33,427 bases of DNA from a bacterium. GTDB taxonomy: Bacteria > Hydrothermota > UBA3073 > JACQXS01. Below the pieces are notes generated by a model. That model made no database searches, had not been told where the DNA came from, and saw nothing but the letters and a program-made list of their open reading frames with translations. Within the stretch, counting starts at the first letter, position 1; each line of letters opens with the position of its first letter. Location: the NCBI GenBank assembly GCA_030605695.1, contig JAUWHX010000033.1, positions 1-33,427 of the forward strand, read 5' to 3'. Shown here one piece after another: positions 1 through 7,345 of this stretch. The position numbers and the translations under genes are program-made.

Positions 1-612
1 AAACAAAAAAGGAATAAACCCCCAGAGGATATTGAGTCCCTTTTCCTTTTTCTGAAAGAGAGCTATACATAAAAAGATAGGTAGTAAAATTATGTTACCA
101 TATCTTATAAGGAAAGAAAATCCGAAACTCATTCCGGCAGATAAGTAATTTTCTCTCTTGTAACAATAAAAACCTACAAGAAAAAAGACAGCCGCAGGTA
201 TATCGCTCATAACTGTCCTACTAAAAAGAACATAAGCTGGGAAAAAGAGATAAAAGATTGCATATCTGACATTCATTTTATGCTCCCTGAGGATTTTGAT
301 AAAAACGAAATATCCAAGAAGGTGAAAAATAAGACCGTAGAGAAATATTCCTATTTTACCAAGAAATGTAAAAGGCATAAGAAGAAGTGAGTTTCCGGGA
401 GGATACTTTGAAACCAGATGCTCTCCACTCTTTATTGGAAAATGTGGATATATATTTGCTTTATCCAAATAAATCGTTCCTTTTCGCAAGCTATAAGCTA
501 AATCAATATAGCAAGCTTCATCAAAGATTGTATAGATTTTGGGGTAGAAGATGATATATATCAAAAGATATACTACTACAGAACCTATTAAAATACTACT
601 CTCTCTTTTCAT
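1..612 (-). CDS. PMT/ArnT-type membrane glycosyltransferase, N-terminal part
   Basis: This is the first 204 codons of a gene that runs off the left edge of the window. The protein starts MKRESSILIGSVVVYLLIYI, a first membrane helix. An extracytoplasmic loop with an acidic pair follows (IFDEACYIDLAYSLRKG, near residue 30), then KYPPGNSLLLMPF and several hydrophobic helices including SRTVMSDIPAAVFFLVGFYC. This is the arrangement of GT39/GT83-like enzymes, which move a sugar from a polyprenyl-phosphate donor on the periplasmic side; the loop-1 acidic residues usually act in catalysis. A GT2 enzyme that could make such a donor lies 71 bp upstream on the same strand. No clear ribosome site precedes the ATG. 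The family call rests on topology and the loop motif, so the substrate is unknown. Confidence 0.7.
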   Translation of the reverse strand, partial: MKRESSILIGSVVVYLLIYIIFYPKIYTIFDEACYIDLAYSLRKGTIYLDKANIYPHFPIKSGEHLVSKYPPGNSLLLMPFTFLGKIGIFLYGLIFHLLGYFVFIKILREHKMNVRYAIFYLFFPAYVLFSRTVMSDIPAAVFFLVGFYCYKRENYLSAGMSFGFSFLIRYGNIILLPIFLCIALFQKKEKGLNILWGFIPFLF

Positions 613-659
613 ATTGTATAAATATAAGCAGGCAAAAACTCTTGCTTTTACTACACTCA

Positions 660-692
660 GGAGGTTCGAGCGAGGACTTGAGCCTACCCTCC
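660..692 (-). repeat. Hairpin-like dispersed repeat overlapping the GT2 stop codon
   Basis: GGAGG at 660-664 can pair with CCTCC at 688-692 around a GC-rich loop. The last two glycine codons and the TAG stop of the GT2 gene (684-686) lie inside this structure. It may act as a weak terminator or be an inserted repeat; there is no U-tract on the minus strand. Confidence 0.35.
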
Positions 693-1355
693 GATGAATT
701 TCTTAGTAAATAAGAAAACAAGATTCTTAATTCCGTCTTTAAAAGGATATAGCTTTGTCTTTCCTGTTCTTTCATAATATCCTATATGACATTCGCCAAA
801 TTTTCCTTTCTTGAGAGCCTCTATTTTGATTTCCTCTGAAAAAGGCATTCCATTACTCAAGAGTCTTAATTTACTTAGAAGCGATTTTTTAAATACCCAC
901 ATCCCAGACTGAGAGTCTTTTATCTTGTATCTATAGAGGAAACAAAAAAAGAAAGTGAGTATCTCATTTCCTATTATATTTCGTCTGCACATAGACTTTC
1001 TATTTTTTAAAGGAAAGCGACAACCTGAAATGAAATCTAAAGCATTTTCAAGCATAAAGTCAACAAGTTTTGCTATCTCTGAACGAGGATAAGTACCGTC
1101 ACCATCCAAAACAACTATGATTTCTCCTTCTGCTTTTAAAAATCCTCTTTTACAAGATATGCCATAGCCCTTTTTCTTTTCAAACATAACTTTCGCTCCC
1201 ATTTCTTTTGCAATTTCATCTGTTCTGTCTATAGAATTATTATCTACTACTATTACTTCATCTATGTAAGAGGGCATAATTCTTAATGTTTCTTTAATCC
1301 CTTCCTCTTCATTATAACAGGGGATGACGCAAGAAATTTTATATTCTTTATACAT
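684..1355 (-). CDS. GT2 family glycosyltransferase (DPM1/polyprenyl-phosphate sugar synthase-like)
   Basis: The protein is a GT-A fold GT2 enzyme. ISCVIPCYNEEEGIKETL opens the nucleotide-binding domain, VIVVDNNSIDRTDEIA follows, and the metal-binding DxD is in VVLDGDGTYP. It ends with a short hydrophobic stretch (NLVFLFTKKFIGG). Enzymes of this group usually attach a sugar to polyprenyl phosphate or to a growing glycan on the cytoplasmic face. I start it at MYKEYKISC (1355) because the alternative start ten codons upstream (1385) would translate an 18 bp palindrome. About 223 residues is short but normal for DPM1-like enzymes. The PMT-type gene follows on the same strand, so the pair could make and use a lipid-linked sugar. 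The last two codons and the stop come from a repeat. Confidence 0.85.
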   Translation of the reverse strand: MYKEYKISCVIPCYNEEEGIKETLRIMPSYIDEVIVVDNNSIDRTDEIAKEMGAKVMFEKKKGYGISCKRGFLKAEGEIIVVLDGDGTYPRSEIAKLVDFMLENALDFISGCRFPLKNRKSMCRRNIIGNEILTFFFCFLYRYKIKDSQSGMWVFKKSLLSKLRLLSNGMPFSEEIKIEALKKGKFGECHIGYYERTGKTKLYPFKDGIKNLVFLFTKKFIGG

Positions 1356-1373
1356 ATCCGTCAGCTGACGGAT
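1356..1373. repeat. Perfect 18 bp palindrome at the GT2 start
   Basis: ATCCGTCAGCTGACGGAT reads the same on both strands and abuts the GT2 start codon. Its core AGCTGACGGA recurs at 7239-7248, after ruvB. It could be a regulator site or one member of a dispersed repeat; the second copy favours a repeat. Confidence 0.6.
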
Positions 1374-1375
1374 TA

Positions 1376-1403
1376 CATATATCACAGAAGTTCAAATATG
1401 CAA
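1376..1403 (-). promoter_or_regulatory. Possible promoter for the GT2 gene
   Basis: On the minus strand an A-tract precedes TTGCAT (1398-1403), followed after 16 bp by TATATG (1376-1381). The same A-tract plus TTGCAT block occurs upstream of the propeller gene that starts at 23118. The boxes are weak matches to the usual consensus. Confidence 0.3.
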
Positions 1404-1412
1404 CTTTTTTCT

Positions 1413-1441
1413 TTGACATAGTTTCTTCTTTACAATAAAAT
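1413..1441 (+). promoter_or_regulatory. Promoter for the methyltransferase pair
   Basis: TTGACA at 1413-1418 and TAAAAT at 1436-1441 are separated by 17 bp. A six-T tract lies directly upstream, as at the other promoters in this window. The predicted transcript starts near 1448, giving a leader of about 19 bases before the ATG at 1467. Confidence 0.65.
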
Positions 1442-1466
1442 AAGCTACATAGAGAGAGAAAAAATA

Positions 1467-2090
1467 ATGAAAACACTGCTTTCATTAATAGAATCTTTTC
1501 ACAGTAGATATGTCTTCGGGCGAAGAGTTCAAGTTTTATCAAAGATGCTTTCTGAATTAATTCCCAGCAACTCCTCCGTGCTTGATATAGGTTGTGGTAA
1601 CGGGAATATTGGGTATCTAATGATACAGAATGACCCAAGTATTTCCATACAAGGATTGGAAGTATTGGCAAAATCAAGTTGTCTAATTAAGTGTAAGATT
1701 TTTAATGGGATGAACATTCCGCTGGAAGACTCATCGGTAGATGTGTGTATGTTAATAGATGTCCTTCATCATACACTTAACATTGGAGAGTTGTTAAAGG
1801 AAGTTTGTAGGGTGAGTCGTAAATACATACTCATAAAAGACCATATATGTGAAAATAGTATGGACTTATCTATCTTGAAATTCATGGATTGGATAGGAAA
1901 CCGCCCACATAATGTAAAACTGGTGTATAACTATCAAAGTAAACATAAGTGGATTGAATATTTTTCATCTTGTAAGTTGCGAACCGTTAAGTGGAAAAAT
2001 GAAATCCCCCTCTATCCTTACCCATTTAACAAAATATTCAGTAGGAACTTGCATTTCATAGCATTACTAAAGAAAGATGAACATTATTAA
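1467..2090 (+). CDS. Class I SAM-dependent methyltransferase
   Basis: This is a Rossmann-fold methyltransferase of the Methyltransf_11 type. Motif I is SVLDIGCGNGNIGYLM (about residues 37-52), which binds the methionine part of SAM. GLEVLAKS is in the place of motif II, and DSSVDVCMLIDVLHH is the usual strand-4 motif (about 87-101). At 207 residues it is a bare catalytic domain with no membrane segment. It overlaps the next methyltransferase gene by 14 bp, so the two are probably translated together, and a TTGACA/TAAAAT promoter lies just upstream. Next to two glycosyltransferases, its substrate may be a sugar or a glycan end, but the acceptor cannot be read from the sequence. Confidence 0.85.
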   Translation: MKTLLSLIESFHSRYVFGRRVQVLSKMLSELIPSNSSVLDIGCGNGNIGYLMIQNDPSISIQGLEVLAKSSCLIKCKIFNGMNIPLEDSSVDVCMLIDVLHHTLNIGELLKEVCRVSRKYILIKDHICENSMDLSILKFMDWIGNRPHNVKLVYNYQSKHKWIEYFSSCKLRTVKWKNEIPLYPYPFNKIFSRNLHFIALLKKDEHY

Positions 2091-2835
2091 ATTCATTGCT
2101 CCTGATTTTTTAATAGGTAAAACATTGTGCTTAGGAAGAGCTGCGTTTGACATTATGCTATTACTCGTTCGTAAGCCCTCAAAACGAACGATTCACCTTG
2201 CTCGGCTTATCCTTCAAGTTATACCAAGACATACAATGCTATCGCCCAACAGGTTAATAAACCTTTATGATTTGGTGCAAAAGGCAAATACTCTTAATTT
2301 GCCAGGAGATATAGTGGAGTGTGGCGTCTGGAATGGTGGGTCAGCAGTAATAATGGGTGTTGCGTGCCGGGAGGATGAAATCTACTTCAAAGTAAGGAAT
2401 TTATGGCTCTTTGATTCTTTCCAGGGACTTCCTCGACCTAAAGCGAGAGATGGGAAAAGAGAAAGAGATTCCTATTTCGAAGGATGGACTAAAGGAGATA
2501 TCAAGAATGTTGTAAAAGTTTTCAATAAACTGGATGTCCCGTTGGAGAATGTCAAAATTATTCCGGGATGGTTTAATTCAACTTTGAGTGCGAATTCTAT
2601 AAATACAATTGCGGTTTTGCATATCGATGCTGATTGGTATGAGTCTGTCAAAATGGTTTTAGAAGAATTATATGATAAAATCGTTCCCGGCGGTTTTATT
2701 GTCCTGGATGACTATTGGACATGGCAAGGATGCAAGAAAGCATTCGAGGATTATATAAAGGAAAATAAGATCGAAGGGATAGTGATGAAAAAAGTTGATA
2801 AGAGTGTTTACTTTCAGAAACCTGCGTATTATTAA
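2077..2835 (+). CDS. TylF/macrocin O-methyltransferase-like protein
   Basis: The 252-residue protein matches the TylF (macrocin 3-O-methyltransferase) family, which methylates sugar hydroxyls using SAM and a metal. It shows GDIVECGVWNGGSAVIMG (residues 77-94), LWLFDSFQGLP (109-119), HIDADWYESV (182-191, the acidic pair D184/D186 likely binding metal) and PGGFIVLDDYWTWQGC (204-219). The hydrophobic N-terminal third (MNIIKFIAPDFLIGK) is typical of the family and is not a cleavable signal. It overlaps the upstream methyltransferase gene and ends 68 bp before a short-unit repeat array. A role in decorating the surface glycan built by the neighbouring glycosyltransferases is likely, but inferred from position. 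Confidence 0.85.
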   Translation: MNIIKFIAPDFLIGKTLCLGRAAFDIMLLLVRKPSKRTIHLARLILQVIPRHTMLSPNRLINLYDLVQKANTLNLPGDIVECGVWNGGSAVIMGVACREDEIYFKVRNLWLFDSFQGLPRPKARDGKRERDSYFEGWTKGDIKNVVKVFNKLDVPLENVKIIPGWFNSTLSANSINTIAVLHIDADWYESVKMVLEELYDKIVPGGFIVLDDYWTWQGCKKAFEDYIKENKIEGIVMKKVDKSVYFQKPAYY

Positions 2836-2856
2836 GTTTACGGAAGTGAAGAGTGA

Positions 2857-2934
2857 GAAGCGAGAATTGGTGAAAACTTACCTGCGGGAATTTACTTTGT
2901 GAAGGTTCAAGAGTTTGAGGGTTTAAGGGTTTAA
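2857..2934 (+). pseudogene. Remnant of a type-IX-like C-terminal sorting domain
   Basis: One frame reads EARIGENLPAGIYFVKVQEF and continues EGLRV before a stop. NLPAGIYFVKV is the near-terminal strand seen in FlgD-like/Por secretion tails; the two intact versions nearby read VPSGIYFYKLRAGEF (3259-5994 gene) and FSKGIYFIQFKSGKF (giant gene). The normal ending, a basic strand such as RKIVILK, is replaced by residues encoded by the octamer array. A TGA stop lies just upstream in the same frame. I read it as the 3' scrap of a lost surface-protein gene whose end was taken over by the array. Confidence 0.6.
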
Positions 2935-3030
2935 GAGTTTAAGAGTTCAAGGGTTTAAGAGTTTAAGGGTTTAAGAGTTTAAGAGTTTAAGGGTTTAAGA
3001 GTTTAAGGGTTCAAGAGTTTAAGGGTTTAA
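2903..3030. repeat. Octamer tandem array, 16 units (GRGTTYAA)
   Basis: Sixteen consecutive 8 bp units fit GRGTTYAA, mostly GAGTTTAA or GGGTTTAA with occasional GGGTTCAA or GAGTTCAA. There are no spacers, so it is not a CRISPR array. The same octamer family occurs in the opposite orientation at 10575-10662 and as a short run at 24874-24904. The first four to five units lie in the reading frame of the sorting-tail remnant. Confidence 0.9.
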
Positions 3031-3047
3031 AGGTTCGTATTCTTTTT

Positions 3048-3215
3048 TCACCGCAGAGGCGCAAAGAACACAGAGAAAAGAAAAACCTGAAAAAGATAAA
3101 AGATTTAACCACAAAGACACAAAGATTTTAGGAGAAATGGAGAATATCGGAAAAGGAGATGATAAGAGATAAAATTAAAACAGCACACAGATATTCACAG
3201 ATAAAACAGATTTCC
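3048..3215. repeat. CACAGAG/CACAAAG short-unit repeats
   Basis: Three clusters of roughly octameric units appear here: CCGCAGAG with GCGCAAAG, then ACCACAAA with GACACAAA, then CACAGAT variants. The same vocabulary recurs near 9850-9880, 11883-12048 and 16005-16015, mostly close after stop codons. I have seen this type of degenerate repeat as a common dispersed sequence in uncultured bacterial genomes; its function is unknown to me. Confidence 0.5.
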
Positions 3216-3239
3216 ACAGACTTTTATAGTCTCATAAAT

Positions 3240-3261
3240 CGCAATCAGGAGATTGCTCCTA
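3240..3261 (-). repeat. Hairpin repeat carrying the protease stop codon
   Basis: On the minus strand the sequence GTAGGAGCAATCTCCTGATT begins inside the last codons of the protease gene. AGGAG pairs with CTCCT over a CAAT loop, and GCAATC can pair alternatively with GATTGC. The TAG stop of the protease (3259-3261) is part of the repeat. No U-tract follows, so an intrinsic terminator is uncertain. Confidence 0.55.
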
Positions 3262-5994
3262 CTTGAGGATTACTATTTTTCTTGTGCACTCAAACTCGCC
3301 TGCTCTTAATTTGTAAAAGTATATTCCTGAAGGGACTTTGTGTGCATCCCACTGCACTGATTTTGCTCCCGAAGATTGAAGTTCACTTACCAGTGTAGTT
3401 AGTTCCTGACCCACAGAATTGTAAATAGAAAGTCTGACAGGAGATGGCTTGCTCAATGTATATTCTATTTGTGCTATCCTCCTGTCAAGTGGATTGGGGC
3501 AGGAATGCGAGAGAGAATATACTAACGGAAGTGGTTTTTCCTCTTCTATTGCAACAAATTTACCTCCATAGTAGCCGGTGCGGTGTGGATTACAGCGATA
3601 CATATTCCAACAATTATCATTACTGCCCTGTGATTTTATATCTATTATGTGCACTCCTGCGTTACTGCCAAATACAACTTCAAGGTCTCCATCTTTATCT
3701 ATATCTTCTATTGCGGGTGGGGTCAATGTACTTGCCTCACTATACATTGGGAAATATTTGAGCAGTGTGCCGTCTTTATCATATATCCACAAATGGCCGC
3801 CTGTTGTAGTAACAATTATTTCAGGATAACCATTATTGTTTAGGTCAGCGAAACTCAGTTCTCCATCTATTCCACCACCAACAGATTGGGGCCATCCCGG
3901 AAAAGGATTCTTTCCCTTATACACATATACATTGCCATCACTTGAGCCGAAAACAAGTTCAGCTTCTCCATTACTATCTAAATCAACGAATGAAGGACTT
4001 CCTTTTATTTGTCCGCCAGCCAGCACATTAAATATCTCGTTACCTCCTGCATCTATGAGATAAAGCTTTTTGTCGCTTGAGCCAACTGCTATCTTTGGGT
4101 TGCTTGAATCAACGATTGATGGGACTCCTTGTATGCTTCCTCCAGCTAAAAATGGCCATCCAGAAAGTGGAGAGCCGTTAGAGGAAACTGCATAAACATT
4201 TTTGTTGGTGCATCCAACAACTATATCTTTAACCGCATCACCATCTATATAACCGACAGCGACACCAGAAAAGACTTTTGCTCCACTTGCAAGGAGATAT
4301 GGGAATCCGGGATAGTCTGCTCCATTATGATGAAATACATATAAATACCCATCATACCCACCTACTATTATTTCCAGGTCTCCATCTCCATCAAGGTCGC
4401 TAAGCACAGGAGTAGCAAGAATTCTATTACCCAATGCTTTACGAGTAAGTATAGTGCCATTTTTCTTTATTATATAAACAGTATCTTCCCAGGAGCCAAC
4501 CACGATTTCTAACTCGTTATTATTATTTACATCCCCCACTGCCGCAGAGCCCCATATTTTTCCAGTTGCCTGGAATGGGAATCCGGATTCATCCTCACCT
4601 AAAATGTTCTTAACATACACTGCACCACCGTCTGTGCCAAATATCACTTCATTTTGTGCATCTCCGTCTAAGTCTAAAATCAGAGGAGAGGAACGAACCT
4701 GTCCAATTCCAGCTGGCCAACCAGCCTGGTCAAAACTGGTTTTTAGCGAAAATCCTAATTCCGTAAAATAAGAAGTAGCAGTAACACCCAAAGTAAATGG
4801 CACAACAGTAAGAGTCTCAGAGAATGTAACCCTGAACCTATTACTTGAATTTGCACCAGTTGAGCCACCTGGGATATCTGGATAGCTCCCTGTATTGTCA
4901 ATCATTGTTGCATTAGAGCTTGTTGTGCTCAAAATACCTGTTACGGAAGTAGCAGTTTTATACGCTGGTACATTCTCAAGAGTGGTAATTAAATCTACCT
5001 GTTCACCCGGATTTAGGACTCCATCAGAATCACCTGTAACCTCGGATATTTCGGTGGAGACATACCTTATCTTTGGAGCTGCCCCGGATGGTGTTCCAAT
5101 GTAAACAGATCCAGCATTTATTGAGCACTGACCCCATTTTATCCGGAAATATCCGTCTTCCCCCCAATAAGGGCTCCAGCTATTTTTGCAAATCCAGTGT
5201 CCATAGGGGCGATTGTTCCATCCAATAATAATAATAGCATGGGCGTTTTCATAAGCTCCTGAAGTACGTTCGTATATACCACCTGTATAAACCAGGAAAT
5301 CTTCGTAAACGTCCAATCCCCCAACCACAGGCCCATCCATTAATGCACCTTTTACAGAATTAACTGAGTTGGAGATACCACCATAGCTAGAAATCTTAAC
5401 TATCCTTTGCTCCCAATTTGAACATCGGTCACTACAAGGAATCTGGTGAGCGAGAGAGTCTCCTGCGCCTTCGTATGGAAAACAATCCTCATCTGGAACT
5501 CCATAGTTTTTAACGAAATTACACGTGTTACCAAAAGTACCACCCTTACAAGTACCACTTGGAAAGCATGTAGAAACTAAATACTGTTCCGCCAAATTTT
5601 GTGTTGGGTCTGGCACTCCTCCACATACATTCATTTTTGCCTCAACCACTCCAAGTACGGCAAATGCCCAGCAAGCTCCACATATTCCTTGATATCTAAT
5701 AGGAGTAACCCAGTTGGCATCAGTATGTCCGTTATAAGTGTAGCAACGCCAATCAAGAGAGTCAGGATAGAGAATCCCTTTAGGTGACTCATACATAGGA
5801 ACATCAGGAGGTAGCGGTTCTATACGCAAACCGCATAGGAATTTTTGTTGCTCCGGTGGCAATATTGATACACTCGTACTACCTGCTGTCCAGTTAGCCC
5901 CTTTTTCTTTAATTGCTTCTCTTACCTCTTCTAAAGTAATCTCGCCATAAGCTACCACTGAGAAAAACATAAGGGAAAAAATAATTTTATACAT
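3259..5994 (-). CDS. Secreted papain-family (C1) protease with FG-GAP repeats and sorting tail
   Basis: The 911-residue protein begins with a signal peptide (MYKIIFSLMFFSVVAYG). After a short pro-region, a complete C1A peptidase domain follows (about 80-302): Gln102 and catalytic Cys108 in YQGICGACWAF, His252 in ENAHAIIIIGW, and Asn271 in CKNSWSPYWGEDGYF, with many cysteines that suggest disulfides. Residues about 305-425 look like an Ig-type spacer. About 430-800 hold repeated FG-GAP/VCBS blades with calcium-loop motifs such as LDLDGDAQNE and LSDLDGDGDLE. The last 82 residues (SCPNPLDRR to RKIVILK) form a FlgD-like domain of the kind used for type IX export. An SD (GGAGGT) and a TTGACA/TAAATA promoter precede the ATG. 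It is probably an active surface or secreted protease; the substrate is unknown. Confidence 0.9.
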   Translation of the reverse strand: MYKIIFSLMFFSVVAYGEITLEEVREAIKEKGANWTAGSTSVSILPPEQQKFLCGLRIEPLPPDVPMYESPKGILYPDSLDWRCYTYNGHTDANWVTPIRYQGICGACWAFAVLGVVEAKMNVCGGVPDPTQNLAEQYLVSTCFPSGTCKGGTFGNTCNFVKNYGVPDEDCFPYEGAGDSLAHQIPCSDRCSNWEQRIVKISSYGGISNSVNSVKGALMDGPVVGGLDVYEDFLVYTGGIYERTSGAYENAHAIIIIGWNNRPYGHWICKNSWSPYWGEDGYFRIKWGQCSINAGSVYIGTPSGAAPKIRYVSTEISEVTGDSDGVLNPGEQVDLITTLENVPAYKTATSVTGILSTTSSNATMIDNTGSYPDIPGGSTGANSSNRFRVTFSETLTVVPFTLGVTATSYFTELGFSLKTSFDQAGWPAGIGQVRSSPLILDLDGDAQNEVIFGTDGGAVYVKNILGEDESGFPFQATGKIWGSAAVGDVNNNNELEIVVGSWEDTVYIIKKNGTILTRKALGNRILATPVLSDLDGDGDLEIIVGGYDGYLYVFHHNGADYPGFPYLLASGAKVFSGVAVGYIDGDAVKDIVVGCTNKNVYAVSSNGSPLSGWPFLAGGSIQGVPSIVDSSNPKIAVGSSDKKLYLIDAGGNEIFNVLAGGQIKGSPSFVDLDSNGEAELVFGSSDGNVYVYKGKNPFPGWPQSVGGGIDGELSFADLNNNGYPEIIVTTTGGHLWIYDKDGTLLKYFPMYSEASTLTPPAIEDIDKDGDLEVVFGSNAGVHIIDIKSQGSNDNCWNMYRCNPHRTGYYGGKFVAIEEEKPLPLVYSLSHSCPNPLDRRIAQIEYTLSKPSPVRLSIYNSVGQELTTLVSELQSSGAKSVQWDAHKVPSGIYFYKLRAGEFECTRKIVILK

Positions 5995-6013
5995 TTTACA
6001 CCTCCATAGATAC

Positions 6014-6042
6014 TATTTACTATTAAAATACAAATTTGTCAA
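6014..6042 (-). promoter_or_regulatory. Promoter for the C1 protease gene
   Basis: On the minus strand TTGACA (6037-6042) and TAAATA (6014-6019) are 17 bp apart, with a T-rich tract just upstream of the -35 box. It is divergent from the ruvB promoter at 6071-6099. Confidence 0.6.
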
Positions 6043-6070
6043 GGAAAAAGTAGAAAGAAGGCATTTTTTC

Positions 6071-6099
6071 TTGACATAGTTTAAGATTTACACTATGTA
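6071..6099 (+). promoter_or_regulatory. Promoter for ruvB
   Basis: TTGACA (6071-6076) and TATGTA (6094-6099) are 17 bp apart, with a T-tract immediately upstream. The -35 region resembles that at 1413 (both read TTGACATAGTTT). Transcription should start near 6106. Confidence 0.65.
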
Positions 6100-6115
6100 T
6101 TTCACAGAACCTTGT

Positions 6116-6161
6116 CACAAACTCCACGAGTAGAATCTGTGCCCGCTCGTAGAGTCCTGTG
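6116..6161. repeat. Imperfect inverted repeat in the ruvB 5' region
   Basis: CACAAACTCCACGAG (6116-6130) and CTCGTAGAGTCCTGTG (6146-6161) are imperfect inverted copies. A copy of the arm, CACAGACTCTACGAG, lies at 21012-21026 just after a stop codon, and GCAGACTCTGTGAG at 7227-7240 is a relative. It is a dispersed repeat, so I do not treat it as coding. Confidence 0.6.
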
Positions 6162-6174
6162 GAATGGACAAAAA

Positions 6175-7212
6175 ATGAGAATTACTACACCCGAAAAACT
6201 CAAAGGCGAAGAAGAAGTTGAATTTACTCTTAGACCTCGCACGCTTTCCGAGTTCGTTGGTCAATCAAAGGTAAAAGAGATTCTTAAAGTCTCTATGGAA
6301 GCCACTAAGAGACGAGGCGAGGCACTTGCTCATATTCTCTTCTTTGGACCACCCGGACTTGGAAAAACTACCCTTGCATATATAATCTCAAGGGAGCTCG
6401 AAGTAAATATAACTATTATCTCAGGTCCTGTAATTGAGCGACCGGGAGACTTGGCAGGAATTCTGACAAAGCTTGACTCTCGGGATACTTTTTTTATAGA
6501 CGAAATCCATAGAGTCGGAAAAGCAGTAGAAGAGTATCTTTACCCTGCGATGGAAGAATTTAAAATTGAGGTGCTTCTTGACCAGGGTCCAAATTCAAGA
6601 GTTGTTTCACTTAATTTAAGTCCTTTCACATTGATAGGAGCTACAACCCGTTCTGGGCTTTTATCATCTCCACTCAGGTCAAGATTTGAGCTAATATTCC
6701 GCCTTGATTTTTATTCCCCAGAGGAACTTAAAGAAATAATACTTCGTTCCGCAAGAATTCTGGGCACTTCTATTGATGATGAAAGTGGCAATGAACTTGC
6801 TTGCCGTTCAAGAGGAACTCCAAGAATTGCAAACCGCTTGCTCAAACGTGTTCGGGATTATGCACAGGTAAAAGGAAAAGGAGTAATAAATCTGGATATA
6901 ACCAAGTATGCCCTTTCACAGCTTGAAGTTGATGAGCAGGGACTTGATGAAATGGATAAGCAAATTTTAACTACGATAATAGATAAATATCAAGGTGGTC
7001 CTGTAGGGCTTGGCACAATAGCCGCCTCCATATCAGAGGACCCTCAAACAATAGAGGAGATTTTTGAGCCTTATTTGCTGCAACTGGGATTCATAAAGCG
7101 AACTCCACGAGGAAGAGAAGCAACTCCTCTTGCTTATCAGTATTTTGGAAAAGAATCTTCTCCACAGGATTCTTCAAAGCGGGATCCTCTGAACCAAAAA
7201 TCCTTATTTTAG
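6175..7212 (+). CDS. ruvB: Holliday junction branch-migration helicase RuvB
   Basis: RuvB is the AAA+ motor that drives RuvA-bound Holliday junctions during recombination and repair. The protein shows LRPRTLSEFVGQSKVKEIL at the N-terminus, Walker A GPPGLGKTT, Walker B FFIDEIHR, sensor 1 IGATTRSG, the arginine-finger region LSSPLRSRFELIFRLDFY, and the winged-helix end DKYQGGPVGLGTIAASISED with RTPRGREATPLAYQYF. I choose the ATG at 6175 (345 residues, the usual RuvB length). An in-frame TTG at 6112 would add 21 residues, but it lies about 6 bases from the predicted transcription start and would translate a dispersed inverted repeat. The ribosome site before 6175 is weak. No ruvA or ruvC is adjacent. 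Confidence 0.95.
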   Translation: MRITTPEKLKGEEEVEFTLRPRTLSEFVGQSKVKEILKVSMEATKRRGEALAHILFFGPPGLGKTTLAYIISRELEVNITIISGPVIERPGDLAGILTKLDSRDTFFIDEIHRVGKAVEEYLYPAMEEFKIEVLLDQGPNSRVVSLNLSPFTLIGATTRSGLLSSPLRSRFELIFRLDFYSPEELKEIILRSARILGTSIDDESGNELACRSRGTPRIANRLLKRVRDYAQVKGKGVINLDITKYALSQLEVDEQGLDEMDKQILTTIIDKYQGGPVGLGTIAASISEDPQTIEEIFEPYLLQLGFIKRTPRGREATPLAYQYFGKESSPQDSSKRDPLNQKSLF

Positions 7213-7220
7213 CCAATCCA

Positions 7221-7250
7221 TCAGTTGCAGACTCTGTGAGCTGACGGACC
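7221..7250. repeat. Dispersed repeat after ruvB
   Basis: The stretch contains GCAGACTCTGTGAGCTGACG, combining a relative of the CACAGACTCTACGAG arm (6116, 21012) with the AGCTGACGGA core of the palindrome at 1356. This suggests that the two motifs belong to one composite repeat family. It begins 8 bases after the ruvB stop. Confidence 0.45.
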
Positions 7251-7299
7251 AGTTAATCCTGTCAAATAAAGGAAAGCATATAAAAATCCAAAAAGAAAC

Positions 7300-7327
7300 T
7301 TGACAACCTTTTTTAACAAAGTATTTT
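7300..7327 (+). promoter_or_regulatory. Promoter for sucC
   Basis: TTGACA (7300-7305) and TATTTT (7322-7327) are 16 bp apart. An AAGGAAAG ribosome site (about 7335-7342) precedes the ATG at 7346, so the leader is only about 12 bases. Confidence 0.6.
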
Positions 7328-7345
7328 TTCAGAAAAGGAAAGCGT

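Larger units (their letters stand above)
2836..3258. other. Gene-free repeat-rich interval
   Basis: This 423 bp stretch holds no intact gene. From left to right it has a few GARGYGA-type heptamers (about 2843-2868), a decayed C-terminal sorting-tail fragment (2857-2934), a 16-unit octamer array (2903-3030), a run of CACAGAG/CACAAAG-type short repeats (about 3048-3215), and a hairpin repeat that supplies the stop of the minus-strand protease (3240-3261). Everything looks like accumulated short repeats rather than regulatory DNA. Confidence 0.7.

Noticed and set aside
1348-1717. Minus-strand open frames facing the methyltransferase gene
   Set aside because: They lie opposite clear coding sequence, show no family motif and have biased shadow-like composition.
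2903-3030. CRISPR array
   Set aside because: The units are contiguous 8-mers with no spacers, and no cas gene is present.
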